Origin: Flavobacterium anhuiense
GTDB taxonomy: Bacteria > Bacteroidota > Bacteroidia > Flavobacteriales > Flavobacteriaceae
Assembly: GCF_004151235.1 (NCBI RefSeq)
Contig: NZ_JUIV01000002.1
Location: 186,001-250,000, forward strand
Length of the DNA stretch: 64,000 bases
Direction: 5' to 3'
Under the pieces are notes generated by a model. It was not told where the DNA came from, searched no databases, and worked only from the letters and a program-made list of their open reading frames with translations. Each line of letters opens with the position of its first letter. Within the stretch, counting starts at the first letter, position 1. A program made the position numbers and the translations under genes. Of the stretch, positions 26,014 through 35,636 are shown one piece after another.

Positions 26014-29000
26014 TTATTTTTTTATGATTTTAATGTATTCAGGAGTTTCCAAGTAAATCTTTGCAGCATAAATACCTGCAGGTAAATTTTCAAGATTTAA
26101 AAGAGCCCTTCCGCTTTCAGTGTTGTACGTTCTTTTAGAAACCAGCTGACCTCCGAAGTTGTATAATTCTATCGCAGTTTCAGTTTTAGCACCCGGAATT
26201 TCAATTTCTATAATTCCATAAGTTGGATTTGGATAAGCTAAAAGCATTGTTCCTAATTCGGCAGAAGTAACTTTTTTAGCAAATACGCCTTCGCAAGCTT
26301 TTGCAGTTGTGACTTCAATTAATCCTGCTTTGTTCACATCAACACTAAAGTTTGTGTCAGTAGTTTGAAATTGCTCTGTACCATCAATAAAGACAGTAAA
26401 AGGAGCAGTTCCTTCTGTGATTTCAACATCTACTTTTTTAGAAGTTACATTAGATTTTCCAGTAATAGTTGCTCCTTTTGCAATAGTTACATTAAAGTTT
26501 TGCTCAAAGATCATATCAGGAATAGTGATTTTGATGCTGTAAATGCCTGGAGTTAAACTCGTAACTTGTAAAGCGTTGTTTGTAAAAGTATACGACTTGT
26601 CATTTATTGTTGCAGAGTATCCAAATGAAGCTTTTCCGGCAATGTTGATCTCTCCATTGTTTTCTCCAAGACAAGATTCTCCTTTAGTTTCAACAGTAAA
26701 GTTATCTACTGGTAAAACCAATTCTCCAGTACATTCCGTATTATAAGTTGCAATAGCATCTTTTTTATTTGACCAGTTTGTGTTGGCGTAATCAACGTCA
26801 TCGACAAGAATACAAGTTAGGTTTGAATTTCCTAAACAAGAAAAATTACTATTTGTTAATAACTCATTTTTACCATTCTTTAAGTTTAGATTTACTAACT
26901 GATTGTTGTTGACTCTTAGATAAGTTAGTCCTTTAAGCTTTGAAACGTCTAAACTGTTAAGTTGATTGTAGCTTAAATCTAAAGAAGTTAAAGCCGTATT
27001 GTTAGAAATATCTAAAGTCGAAATTTTATTGTAATAAACAGATAAATTCGTTAGATATTGATTACTGCTCACGTTTAAAGTTGTTAAAGTATTGAAATCT
27101 ACATTTAGTGTAGTAAGAGCAGTGTTTTTGCTCAAGTCTAATGTGGTTAACTGGTTTGATTTAGCATTTAATTTGTTTAAAGAAATAAAATCTTGGATAC
27201 CATCTAAGTTTGTAATTGAACTTGAAGATAAATCTAATTCTGTTACGTACATGATGCTCGAAGTGGCTACTTTTCCATTTTCACCATCTTTATCAATTCC
27301 TAAAGCAATTAGCTTGGCTTCGAATTTTGAGTCAGGAATAGCGGTAAAATAATCACAGTTTGAATTGTAATTTGCTGTAGCATCTTTAAAATTTTTCCAG
27401 TTTGTGTTGGAATAATCTGCATCGTCAACTTGAATACAGGTTAAATCAGGATTATTAGTAAAATTTTTGATGTTTGGCTCAACAGCAGAAGCATTGTTTC
27501 CATTTTTTAGATTCAGAGAAACCAGCTTGTTATCAGGACAGTAAATTTCAGTTAAATTTGAGTTTTTAGATAAATCAAGTGTTTTAAGTACATTGTTATT
27601 GCAATAAATCCCTTGGAGTAAAACGTTATTAATCAAATTTAGATTTGTTAATTGATTTTGAGCAATATTTAAACGTACTAAATTTTGGTTTTTTGAAAGA
27701 TCAACACGAGTTAAATTATTTTTATCAGCATTAAGAGATTCCAAGCTAATGAAATCCTGTATTCCTGTCAAATCATTAATTTGGCTATCAGAAACATCTA
27801 ATGACTGTAAGCTAGAAATGTTTGCTGTAAGTACTTTGCCGTTTTTTCCGTCAGTATCTAAACCAAGATCAATTAATTTCTGCTCAAAGGCAGTGTCAGG
27901 AATTGAAGTATAGAAAGCACAATCAGAGTTGAAACTAGCCGAAGCATCTTTTTCAGAGCTCCAATTTGCAGTTGCATATTCAACATCATCAACCTGAATA
28001 CAACTTAAGTTTGGATTGTTGTAAAGATTTAAATAGGTAATTTTAACATTATTCCCATTTTTTAAATTAACCGTTTTAAATTTATTGGCTCCAACGCTTA
28101 TATAAGTTAAATCAGGATTTTGAGAAATATCTAAACTTGTAATTTGATTAGTATTTCCGTTTAATGATTGTAGCAGTTTGTTGTTAGAAATATCAAGAGC
28201 AGTTAATGCATTGTAAGCACAATCTAAAGATGTTAAAGCAGTATTTTTAGAAAGGTTCAGGTTTGATATTTGATTTAAATAAATGCCGATCTTAGTTAAA
28301 TTGGTATTTTTAGTAACATTCAGGTTTGTTAATTTATTTGCACTTGCTGCAAATTCTTTTAAAGCAATATTTTTACTTAAATCAATTTCAGTTAACGCAT
28401 TGCTGCTAACATATAGAGTTGCTAATTTTTGATTATTAGAAACATCTAGAGTGCTTAAACGATTAGAAGTGCAATCTAAATACGTTAACTCAGCGTTATT
28501 AGAAACATTTAAATCCTTAAGTTTATTTTCTTTTATAGTAAGACTTGAAAGTGAAGGATTATTAGAAATATCAATAGTTGTTAAATTATTGTTCGCTACT
28601 GATAAAGTTTGAAGTTTTGACAGTTTAGAAACATCGATTGCATCTAAATTATTGTTGTCTAAAAATAAGCCGGTTAATTGAGTATTGTGCGAAAAATCAA
28701 AATTTTGAACATTCACTTTTGAACAATAAAATGTTTTTAAGGCTGTAAAATCTTCTAATCCTGTAAGATCTGTTACCTGTTCGTAACTAAGGTTAAGAGA
28801 TTCAACAGTTGCAATTTTTTGAGTTAATACTTTACCATCTAATTCATAATCTATTGCATTTTTAATTAGATTTTTTTCGAACTCAACATCCGGAATTAAA
28901 GTATACTTTGGAGTTGTACAAGTTGAAGTATAATCTACTGAAGCATCTTTGTTTTTCCAGTTTGTATTTGCATAATCAACATCATCAACAAGAATGCAGT

Positions 29001-30420
29001 ATAAATTTATATTTGATCTAAAATTTAAATAAGAACTTGAGAGCAAATCGTTTTTTCCGTTTTGCAGATTTAAAGTCTTTAAAGCTTTGTTCGCGCTGCA
29101 GTCAAAATAAACTAATGCGGTATTTTTAGATAAATCCAAAGCTTCGATATAATTATAACGGCAATTTAATTTTGTAAGAAGTGCATTATTCGAAACGTCA
29201 AGACTTGTTATTTCATTTTCGAAAACTTCCAGATCAGTCAATTTTATGTTTTTAGAAACATTCAATTGCGTTAATTTATTATATGATGCGCTTACTTTCG
29301 ATAATTCTAAGTTTTGATCAACATCCAATGATGCTATTTTATTGGTTTCAATACTTAATTTAGTTAAGGCAGTATTTTTAGAAATATTTAATGCTGTTAA
29401 GCTGTTATTGTTACAAGATAAATTTTGCAAATTAATATTATTGGAAAGATCTAGGCTTTCAATTTTATTAGAACCACAGCTAAATTGTTCCACAGCTATA
29501 TTTTTTGAAATATCAATCGCTGTTAATTTATTGGAATAAACATTTATGTCTTTTAAATTAACATTGGCCGAAACATCAATAGTTGGCAAAGCATTGTAAT
29601 TACAGTTTAAGAATACAAGATTCGTATTTTTTGAGATGTCTAGACTTGAAATTTGATTAAATGAGATGTCTAAATTTTTCAGCGTAAGATTATTAGAAAC
29701 ATTAATTGAAGTTAATTTATTATTACCAGCAAATAAAGATTCTAAAGCTTTGAAATCTTCAATTCCTGTTAAATCAGAAATAGAACTATTATTAATATTC
29801 AGATAGGTAACTTTTGCAATTTTTGCAGTTTGTACCCTTCCGTCAGGTGTATCAGAATCAAATCCTAGTTCGATTAATTTTTTTTCAAAATTTTCATCGG
29901 GAATCGAGGTATATTGTTCTGTTCCCTGAACATATACCTGAACATCATCAATTAAAACATTAAAGGATGCAGCATCAAAACTAAAAGTCGATATTGATAA
30001 ATCATAAGAAAGATCTACATCTGGAGTAAAAGAAGCTTCTTTTTCAGTCCAAGAATTATTTGTAGCAAACGTACTGCTTGATAAGGAAGCAGAACTGCCA
30101 TTTTTTGAAATATTCAATGAAATAGGATGAGTTCCATCAAAATTGTTTGTAAGATACCTATACTTAAATTTAATGGTATAAGTGACACCTCCTTTTAGTG
30201 CAATTTCAGTTGTAATTTTAGGAGACTGAGTTGTGTAAGACAACATAGCGCTAATTGCGCCTTCAGCAGAGTTATAGCTGGAATTGACAGTATTTGCAAT
30301 TGTCCAATTTTCGGGTACGCCTGTGACCCAAGTTTCAAATCCAGGATTAGGAACTAAATTGGTTTGCGCGTAAATAGAAAAATTTGCCAGAAACAGCAAC
30401 AAGAGTAGTTTTGTTTTCAT
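26014..30420 (-). CDS. giant leucine-rich-repeat surface protein with T9SS sorting domain
   Basis: This 1468-residue secreted protein has a signal peptide (MKTKLLLLLFLANFSIYAQ) and a jelly-roll domain (about 20-170, NLVPNPGFETW). Four LRR blocks follow, each opened by a Y/F-T-x-IPD-x-x-FE cap and closed by VDDV/A-D/E-Y-A/S-x-x-NW. They hold several dozen 21-residue repeats of the form L-x-x-L-D-I/V-S-x-N. After the last block come two Ig-like modules (about 1270-1390, SCLGENNGEINIAG and TAPFTVFIDG), then a type A T9SS domain (LLAYPNPTYGIIEIEIPG). Such proteins are adhesins or ligand-binding surface proteins. It is a longer paralogue of the 935-residue protein, followed after three bases by the FN3 lipoprotein gene. 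Confidence 0.88.
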   Translation of the reverse strand: MKTKLLLLLFLANFSIYAQTNLVPNPGFETWVTGVPENWTIANTVNSSYNSAEGAISAMLSYTTQSPKITTEIALKGGVTYTIKFKYRYLTNNFDGTHPISLNISKNGSSASLSSSTFATNNSWTEKEASFTPDVDLSYDLSISTFSFDAASFNVLIDDVQVYVQGTEQYTSIPDENFEKKLIELGFDSDTPDGRVQTAKIAKVTYLNINNSSISDLTGIEDFKALESLFAGNNKLTSINVSNNLTLKNLDISFNQISSLDISKNTNLVFLNCNYNALPTIDVSANVNLKDINVYSNKLTAIDISKNIAVEQFSCGSNKIESLDLSNNINLQNLSCNNNSLTALNISKNTALTKLSIETNKIASLDVDQNLELSKVSASYNKLTQLNVSKNIKLTDLEVFENEITSLDVSNNALLTKLNCRYNYIEALDLSKNTALVYFDCSANKALKTLNLQNGKNDLLSSSYLNFRSNINLYCILVDDVDYANTNWKNKDASVDYTSTCTTPKYTLIPDVEFEKNLIKNAIDYELDGKVLTQKIATVESLNLSYEQVTDLTGLEDFTALKTFYCSKVNVQNFDFSHNTQLTGLFLDNNNLDAIDVSKLSKLQTLSVANNNLTTIDISNNPSLSSLTIKENKLKDLNVSNNAELTYLDCTSNRLSTLDVSNNQKLATLYVSSNALTEIDLSKNIALKEFAASANKLTNLNVTKNTNLTKIGIYLNQISNLNLSKNTALTSLDCAYNALTALDISNNKLLQSLNGNTNQITSLDISQNPDLTYISVGANKFKTVNLKNGNNVKITYLNLYNNPNLSCIQVDDVEYATANWSSEKDASASFNSDCAFYTSIPDTAFEQKLIDLGLDTDGKNGKVLTANISSLQSLDVSDSQINDLTGIQDFISLESLNADKNNLTRVDLSKNQNLVRLNIAQNQLTNLNLINNVLLQGIYCNNNVLKTLDLSKNSNLTEIYCPDNKLVSLNLKNGNNASAVEPNIKNFTNNPDLTCIQVDDADYSNTNWKNFKDATANYNSNCDYFTAIPDSKFEAKLIALGIDKDGENGKVATSSIMYVTELDLSSSSITNLDGIQDFISLNKLNAKSNQLTTLDLSKNTALTTLNVDFNTLTTLNVSSNQYLTNLSVYYNKISTLDISNNTALTSLDLSYNQLNSLDVSKLKGLTYLRVNNNQLVNLNLKNGKNELLTNSNFSCLGNSNLTCILVDDVDYANTNWSNKKDAIATYNTECTGELVLPVDNFTVETKGESCLGENNGEINIAGKASFGYSATINDKSYTFTNNALQVTSLTPGIYSIKITIPDMIFEQNFNVTIAKGATITGKSNVTSKKVDVEITEGTAPFTVFIDGTEQFQTTDTNFSVDVNKAGLIEVTTAKACEGVFAKKVTSAELGTMLLAYPNPTYGIIEIEIPGAKTETAIELYNFGGQLVSKRTYNTESGRALLNLENLPAGIYAAKIYLETPEYIKIIKK

Positions 30421-30720
30421 AGAAAAAATTTAGAATTCGGTTGCACAATTCTACCCAATTAAATCCGAGAAACCTTACGTGAAGCCGTAAAGACTGTATT
30501 ATTTGTTGTTTTTTTTACATTTATAAAATAAATAGTAAATCCAAAGTATATTTTTTGAAAACAAATTATATTTAATTGTTTGATTTTTAATCATTTGATA
30601 ATGCTCTGATTTTGCATAATTTCATTTAAAATTTCATAACACATTGTTAACGGTTAGTTTTTTGTAACAAAAAAGCATAATTTAGACCCATCTTTTAACT
30701 TTACTTATATTTATAGATAC
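30421..30720. other. divergent intergenic region, LRR versus S8 peptidase
   Basis: The left third holds the LRR promoter with its dyad (30446-30490). The rest is very AT-rich, with runs such as TTGTTGTTTTTTTTACA. Toward the peptidase gene, TAACTTTA at 30696-30703 is one base off a -7 box. No gene or RNA was seen. Confidence 0.55.
30446..30490 (-). promoter_or_regulatory. LRR-gene promoter with TTACG-N6-CGTAA dyad
   Basis: The minus strand carries TTACG-N6-CGTAA (30475-30490), a 21-base spacer, TAGAATTG (30446-30453) and 25 bases to the ATG. Every distance equals that at 25153-25197 although the spacers differ in sequence. Confidence 0.7.
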
Positions 30721-32355
30721 ATGAATCATATAAAACCTCTTAAATTATCTGCTTTTGCAATGCTTGTTTTAGCAGGATGCAGCGCTACAGTTCAAGCGCA
30801 GGTTTCTACTTCAAAAGAGTTTATTACAGCGCCTGCGGCAGTTGTAAAAAAAGCGCCTGTTAGCGAAAATGAATTAAAAAGATGGAGCCATCTTGATTTA
30901 ATAAAAGACTCAATTCCGGGAATGAGTGTTGACAGAGCTTATGCTGAATTACTGCAAGGTAAAAAAGGGCAGAAAGTAATTGTTGGAATTGTAGATTCTG
31001 GTGTCGATATCGAGCATGAAGATTTGCAGGGAATGATCTGGACAAACAAAAAAGAAATTCCAGGAAACGGAATCGATGATGATAAAAACGGATTTATCGA
31101 TGACGTTCACGGATGGAACTTCCTTGGAGATGCTGTTCATGAAAATCTAGAAATGACACGTATCGTAAAAAAAGCTGATGTTGGTTCTCCAGAATATAAA
31201 GCAGCTTTGGCGCAATACACAGAGAAATATGAAAAAGCTTTAAAAGATAAACAGCAAGTAGACTTTTTGCTTGAGGTTCATAATACTATTAAAAAAGAGC
31301 TTAATAAGTCAACATATAAAATAGAAGACTTAAGTGCAATTACTTCTACAGATCCGAAAGTGGCAAGAAGTAAAGCAATTATGACTCAGATTTTTACAAA
31401 TGCAGGGCCAACTTTTGATCCAGAAGCAGATTTCACAGAATACAAAGAACAAGTTGACGATCAGTTAAACTACAACTTGAACAAAGATTTTGACGGAAGA
31501 AAAATCGTTGGTGATAATCCAGAAGACATTAAAAACAATCATTACGGTAATAATGTAGTTTTTGGTCCAGATAAAGAAAAAGCACTTCACGGAACGCACG
31601 TTGCGGGAATTATTGCTCAAATTAGAGGAAATAATTTAGGTGGAGACGGAGTAGCAACAAACGTTGAAATTTTGACTGTTAGAGCAGTTCCAGATGGAGA
31701 CGAGTACGATAAAGATATTGCTTTAGCAATTCGTTATGCAGTAGACAATGGAGCAAAAGTAATCAACGGAAGTTTTGGAAAAAGCTTTTCTCCACATAAA
31801 CAATGGGTTTATGATGCTATTGCCTATGCAGCTAAAAAAGACGTTTTAATTGTTCATGCAGCAGGTAACGATGGTTACAATATTGATGAAACTAAAAACA
31901 TCAATTATCCGAACGATTCTAAAGACAACGTAAAAGAGTTTGCGGACAATTTAATTACTATCGGAGCTATTAATAAATCTTATGGAGAAAACGTTGTGGC
32001 ACCATTCTCAAACTTCGGAAAAATAAACGTAGACGTTTTTGCTCCAGGTGAAGAAATCTATGCGACAGTGCCAAACAACAAATACAAATATTTGCAAGGA
32101 ACATCAATGGCATCTCCAAATGCAGCAGGTGTAGCCGCTTTGATTCGTTCTTACTATCCAAAATTAAAAGCCGCTCAGGTTAAAAAGATTTTGATGGACT
32201 CTGGAGTAGCACTTCCTTCAATGGTTGTTTTGGGTGAAAACGAAAATCCAGATGAAAGTCCAAAACCAGTTTCTTCTGTAGAATCATCAAAAACGGCTAA
32301 GATGGTGAATGCTTACAACGCTTTATTAATGGCTGAAAAGATGTCTAAAAAATAA
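30721..32355 (+). CDS. S8 family serine peptidase (subtilase), lipoprotein
   Basis: This 544-residue exported subtilisin-like protease has a signal peptide with lipobox LAGC (Cys20). The catalytic triad is Asp92 in VDSGVD, His290 in HGTHVAG and Ser462 in GTSMASPNAAG. The roughly 200 residues between Asp and His are longer than in plain subtilisins and hold a helical, charged insert (KYEKALKDKQQVDFLLEV), as in several Bacteroidetes subtilases. It lies next to a secreted M1 peptidase in the same direction, but a terminator separates them. It probably degrades extracellular protein. Confidence 0.92.
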   Translation: MNHIKPLKLSAFAMLVLAGCSATVQAQVSTSKEFITAPAAVVKKAPVSENELKRWSHLDLIKDSIPGMSVDRAYAELLQGKKGQKVIVGIVDSGVDIEHEDLQGMIWTNKKEIPGNGIDDDKNGFIDDVHGWNFLGDAVHENLEMTRIVKKADVGSPEYKAALAQYTEKYEKALKDKQQVDFLLEVHNTIKKELNKSTYKIEDLSAITSTDPKVARSKAIMTQIFTNAGPTFDPEADFTEYKEQVDDQLNYNLNKDFDGRKIVGDNPEDIKNNHYGNNVVFGPDKEKALHGTHVAGIIAQIRGNNLGGDGVATNVEILTVRAVPDGDEYDKDIALAIRYAVDNGAKVINGSFGKSFSPHKQWVYDAIAYAAKKDVLIVHAAGNDGYNIDETKNINYPNDSKDNVKEFADNLITIGAINKSYGENVVAPFSNFGKINVDVFAPGEEIYATVPNNKYKYLQGTSMASPNAAGVAALIRSYYPKLKAAQVKKILMDSGVALPSMVVLGENENPDESPKPVSSVESSKTAKMVNAYNALLMAEKMSKK

Positions 32356-32376
32356 ACAATAATACACTATTAATCC

Positions 32377-32404
32377 AATGGAAGGGCGAGAGCTCTTCCA
32401 TTTT
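32377..32404 (+). terminator. terminator between S8 and M1 peptidase genes
   Basis: An 11-bp stem with one G-T pair (AATGGAAGGGC at 32377-32387 with GCTCTTCCATT at 32392-32402) closes on a GAGA tetraloop and is followed by a short T-run. An in-frame ATG at 32378 lies inside the stem, so that start for the M1 gene is not real. Confidence 0.8.
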
Positions 32405-32419
32405 CTATTACATATTAAC

Positions 32420-34300
32420 ATGCGAAAAATTATTTTACTTTCTTTCCTAAGCTTAGGTTTTAATTCGGCTTTTGCACAAAGCGCCCCATATTGGCAGCAG
32501 CACGCTGACTATAAAATGGAGGTTTCGATGGATGTAAAAAACTATCAGTACAAAGGGAAACAAGAATTGGTTTATACCAACAACTCTTCTGATACTCTAA
32601 AAAAAGTATTCTATCATTTATATCCAAATGCTTTTCAACCAGGAAGCGAAATGGATGCGCGTCTTCATTTTATTAAAGATCCAGACGGAAGAATGGTAAA
32701 CAAAGTAAAACAAGCTGACGGAAAAGAAGTAAAACAAAGCCGTATTGAAACTTTAAAACCTAACGAAATTGGGTATTTAAAAATCACAAACTTCAAACAA
32801 GATGGTGTTACTGCTCAAACGAGAGTTTCAGGAACAATCTTAGAAGTGACTTTGGCAAAACCAATCCTTCCAAATTCTAAAACGACTTTTACATTAGATT
32901 TTGACGGACAAGTTCCAGTTCAGATTCGTCGTTCAGGAAGAAACAATTCTGAAGGAGTTGAACTTTCTATGTCACAATGGTATCCAAAATTAGCTGAATT
33001 TGATTTTGAAGGATGGCACGCAGATCCTTACATCGCAAGAGAATTTCATGGCGTTTGGGGTAATTTTGATGTAAAAATTACAATCGATAAAGATTATACA
33101 ATTGGTGGTTCAGGATATTTGCAAGACAAAAATTCAATTGGGCATGGTTACCAAGATGCAGGTGTAACGGTTACATATCCTAAAAAAGCTAAAACAATTA
33201 CATGGCATTTTATTGCGCCAAATGTTCACGATTTTACATGGGCTGCTGACAAGGAATATACACATGATATTATAAAAGGACCAAATGATGTTGATTTGCA
33301 TTTCTTCTACAAGAACAACGAAAAAACAACGGCAAACTGGAAGCAATTAGAGCCGTTAATGGTTAGGGTAATGGAATATTACAACCAGAGAGTTGGAGCT
33401 TATCCATACAAACAATATTCATTTATTCAAGGTGGAGACGGTGGAATGGAGTACGCAATGTGTACTTTAATGTTAGGAAACGGAACTCTAGAAGGAATTC
33501 TAGGAACTGCAACGCACGAATTAGGACACTCTTGGTTCCAACACATTCTGGCTTCAAACGAATCAAAACACCCTTGGATGGATGAAGGTTTTACAACTTA
33601 CATCGAAGACAGTGCTTTGAATGAATTAAAAGGAGACAAAAAAGAAGTAAACCCTTTTGCTGGAAATTATAAAGCATATTACAGTTTAGTAAATTCTGGA
33701 AAAGAACAGCCACAGACAACTCACGGAGATCGTTATGATGAAAATCGTCCTTACAGCATTTCTTCTTATGTAAAAGGAAGTCTTTTCCTTTCTCAGTTAG
33801 AATATGTAATTGGAAAAGAGAATGTTGATGCGACTTTAAAAAGATATTTCAACGATTTCAAATTTAAACATCCAACTCCAAACGACATTAAAAGAACAGC
33901 TGAAAGAGTTTCTGGAGCTGAGTTAGATTGGTATTTGATTGATTGGACACAAACTACAAATACGATCGATTACGGAATTAAAGACGTTGCTGATAACGAA
34001 GGAAAAACTACAGTTTCTTTAGAAAGAATTGGAAGAATGCCAATGCCAATCGATTTAAAAGTAGATTATACAGACGGAACATCTGAGGCATTCTATATTC
34101 CGTTAAGAATGATGAACTTCATTAAACCAAATCCAAATCCGAACGAAAAAAGAACAGTTCTAGAAGATTGGGCTTGGGCACAGCAAAACTATAGTTTTAC
34201 AATTGACAAAAACAAAACGTCAATCAAAAAAATCACTATCGATCCAAGTGGATTAATGGCTGACGTAAAACAAACAAACAATGTTTTTGAAGTAAAATAA
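32420..34300 (+). CDS. M1 family zinc metallopeptidase, secreted
   Basis: This aminopeptidase of about 626 residues begins with a signal peptide (MRKIILLSFLSLGFNSAFAQ). The zinc motif HELGHSW starts at His366, with the third ligand Glu in WMDEGFTTYIE about 20 residues later. The exopeptidase motif is GGDGGMEYAMCT, a variant of GAMEN. The N-terminal beta-domain (VYHLYPNAFQPG-like region, about 25-230) is typical of M1 proteins. I chose 32420 because an upstream in-frame ATG lies in a terminator stem and would bury the signal peptide. It likely trims peptides released by secreted endopeptidases. Confidence 0.9.
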   Translation: MRKIILLSFLSLGFNSAFAQSAPYWQQHADYKMEVSMDVKNYQYKGKQELVYTNNSSDTLKKVFYHLYPNAFQPGSEMDARLHFIKDPDGRMVNKVKQADGKEVKQSRIETLKPNEIGYLKITNFKQDGVTAQTRVSGTILEVTLAKPILPNSKTTFTLDFDGQVPVQIRRSGRNNSEGVELSMSQWYPKLAEFDFEGWHADPYIAREFHGVWGNFDVKITIDKDYTIGGSGYLQDKNSIGHGYQDAGVTVTYPKKAKTITWHFIAPNVHDFTWAADKEYTHDIIKGPNDVDLHFFYKNNEKTTANWKQLEPLMVRVMEYYNQRVGAYPYKQYSFIQGGDGGMEYAMCTLMLGNGTLEGILGTATHELGHSWFQHILASNESKHPWMDEGFTTYIEDSALNELKGDKKEVNPFAGNYKAYYSLVNSGKEQPQTTHGDRYDENRPYSISSYVKGSLFLSQLEYVIGKENVDATLKRYFNDFKFKHPTPNDIKRTAERVSGAELDWYLIDWTQTTNTIDYGIKDVADNEGKTTVSLERIGRMPMPIDLKVDYTDGTSEAFYIPLRMMNFIKPNPNPNEKRTVLEDWAWAQQNYSFTIDKNKTSIKKITIDPSGLMADVKQTNNVFEVK

Positions 34301-34318
34301 TATTCAAATTAGAATATA

Positions 34319-34353
34319 AAAAATCCCGTTTAGAATTTCTAAGCGGGATTTTT
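34319..34353. terminator. bidirectional terminator between M1 peptidase and tdh
   Basis: A long stem (34319-34334 with 34338-34353, one T-G pair) and a 3-base loop, A-rich before and T-rich after, lies between converging genes. Confidence 0.88.
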
Positions 34354-34374
34354 GTTTTTTATGATAATTGAAAT

Positions 34375-35313
34375 TTAACTCAAATGCTCAATCATATCTT
34401 TTGTCATCGTTTCCAAATCAAATTTATGATTCCATCCCCAATCTTCTCTTGCTGAAGAATCGTCAATACTTGCAGGCCAGCTGTCTGCAATTTTCTGACG
34501 GAAATCAGGATTATAAGTAATCTCAAAATCAGGAATATGTTTTTTGATTTCGGCAGCAATTTCAGTTGGAGTAAAACTCATTGCAGCCAGATTGTATGAA
34601 GAATGTATTTTGATTTCTTCAGCCGGTGCTTTCATGATATTAATCGTTGCATCAATGGCATCATCCATATACATCATTGGCATTTTGGTTTCAGAAGATA
34701 AAAAGCACTCATATTTTTTATCGGCAATTGCCTTGTAGAAAATATCAACAGCATAATCTGTAGTTCCTCCGCCTGGAGGAGTAGACCAGCTAATTAAGCC
34801 TGGATAACGAATACTGCGAACATCAACGCCATAAATATTATGATAATATTCGCACCATCTTTCGCCCGCTTGTTTGCTGATTCCGTAAACTGTTGAAGGT
34901 TCCATTACAGTATATTGCGGAGTATTTTCTTTTGGAGTTGTTGGTCCAAAAACAGCAATGCTTGAAGGCCAGAAAATCTTCTGAATTTTTTTTGCTTTGG
35001 CTAAATTCAAAACATGAAAAAGCGAATTCATATTTAAATCCCAAGCAAAAGCTGGGTTTTTTTCGGCAGTTGCAGATAAAAGTGCCGCCATCAGATATAC
35101 ATCTGTAATTTTATGCACTTCAACCAAATGCTCAATCTGATTAAAATCTAAAGCATTAACCACTTCAAAAGGGCCTGAATTAACAACATCAGTATTTAAT
35201 TTTCTAATATCAGAAGCAATAACATTATCAGTTCCGTATAATTTACGCAGTTTTTGCGTCAGTTCTGTTCCAATCTGACCGCAGGCGCCAATGATCAATA
35301 TTTTAGGATTCAT
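34375..35313 (-). CDS. L-threonine 3-dehydrogenase, epimerase-like (SDR) type
   Basis: The protein is an NAD-dependent extended SDR of 312 residues. The Rossmann motif is GACGQIG (9-15) and the catalytic pair is in YGISKQAGE. The stretch ARSIRYPGLISW-like (VRSIRYPGLISWSTPPGGGTTDYAVDIFYKA) and the C-terminal WPASIDDSSAREDWGW are signatures of the UDP-galactose-epimerase-like threonine dehydrogenases known from Flavobacterium, which convert threonine to 2-amino-3-ketobutyrate. I chose the ATG at 35311-35313 (MNPKILIIG) over 35337. A close sugar-nucleotide epimerase cannot be fully excluded. Confidence 0.85.
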   Translation of the reverse strand: MNPKILIIGACGQIGTELTQKLRKLYGTDNVIASDIRKLNTDVVNSGPFEVVNALDFNQIEHLVEVHKITDVYLMAALLSATAEKNPAFAWDLNMNSLFHVLNLAKAKKIQKIFWPSSIAVFGPTTPKENTPQYTVMEPSTVYGISKQAGERWCEYYHNIYGVDVRSIRYPGLISWSTPPGGGTTDYAVDIFYKAIADKKYECFLSSETKMPMMYMDDAIDATINIMKAPAEEIKIHSSYNLAAMSFTPTEIAAEIKKHIPDFEITYNPDFRQKIADSWPASIDDSSAREDWGWNHKFDLETMTKDMIEHLS

Positions 35314-35336
35314 TTTTTGATGATTTTTTAGAGACA

Positions 35337-35344
35337 CAAATATA
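35337..35344 (-). promoter_or_regulatory. candidate -7 box for threonine dehydrogenase
   Basis: The minus strand reads TATATTTG 23 bases from the ATG at 35313. No correctly spaced TTG was found. Confidence 0.4.
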
Positions 35345-35607
35345 ACGTTTTCGCAATTACTTGCGCTTTTTTAAAGGATAAATTATAAATTCAATAATTA
35401 AAAAGTTTGTTTGTTATATTATTCTCTTTTAAAAGTGTGTCTTTGTGCCTTTTTTGAAAATCCGTGAAAAAGCGCTATTTTATTGGAAAAACCACCAAAT
35501 GAAATATTTAAAATTGTAATTCAAATTATCATGAAAAGACAAAAAAATAACCTTGATTTATAGAATCTTTAGCAAAAAACAGAATTCATAATTGTAAATT
35601 TACTTCG

Positions 35608-35615
35608 TAACTTTG
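35608..35615 (+). promoter_or_regulatory. candidate -7 box for lipoprotein-mfd
   Basis: TAACTTTG matches TAnnTTTG, 21 bases before the ATG at 35637. It overlaps an in-frame TTG at 35613, which is therefore unlikely to be a start. Confidence 0.5.
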
Positions 35616-35636
35616 CAGCCTAACTATATTTTATCA

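Larger units (their letters stand above)
35314..35636. other. divergent intergenic region, tdh versus lipoprotein-mfd
   Basis: These 323 bases hold a minus-strand box TATATTTG (35337-35344) facing tdh and a plus-strand box TAACTTTG (35608-35615) facing the lipoprotein. The middle is AT-rich without a visible gene, repeat or RNA. Confidence 0.55.

Noticed and set aside
26014..30420. Dense short repeats suggesting a CRISPR array or satellite
   Set aside because: The repeats are degenerate, in frame and encode 21-residue leucine-rich repeats; there are no identical repeats with unique spacers and no cas genes.
32378..32419. Upstream start for the M1 peptidase
   Set aside because: It lies in a terminator stem and would place 14 residues before a clear signal peptide.
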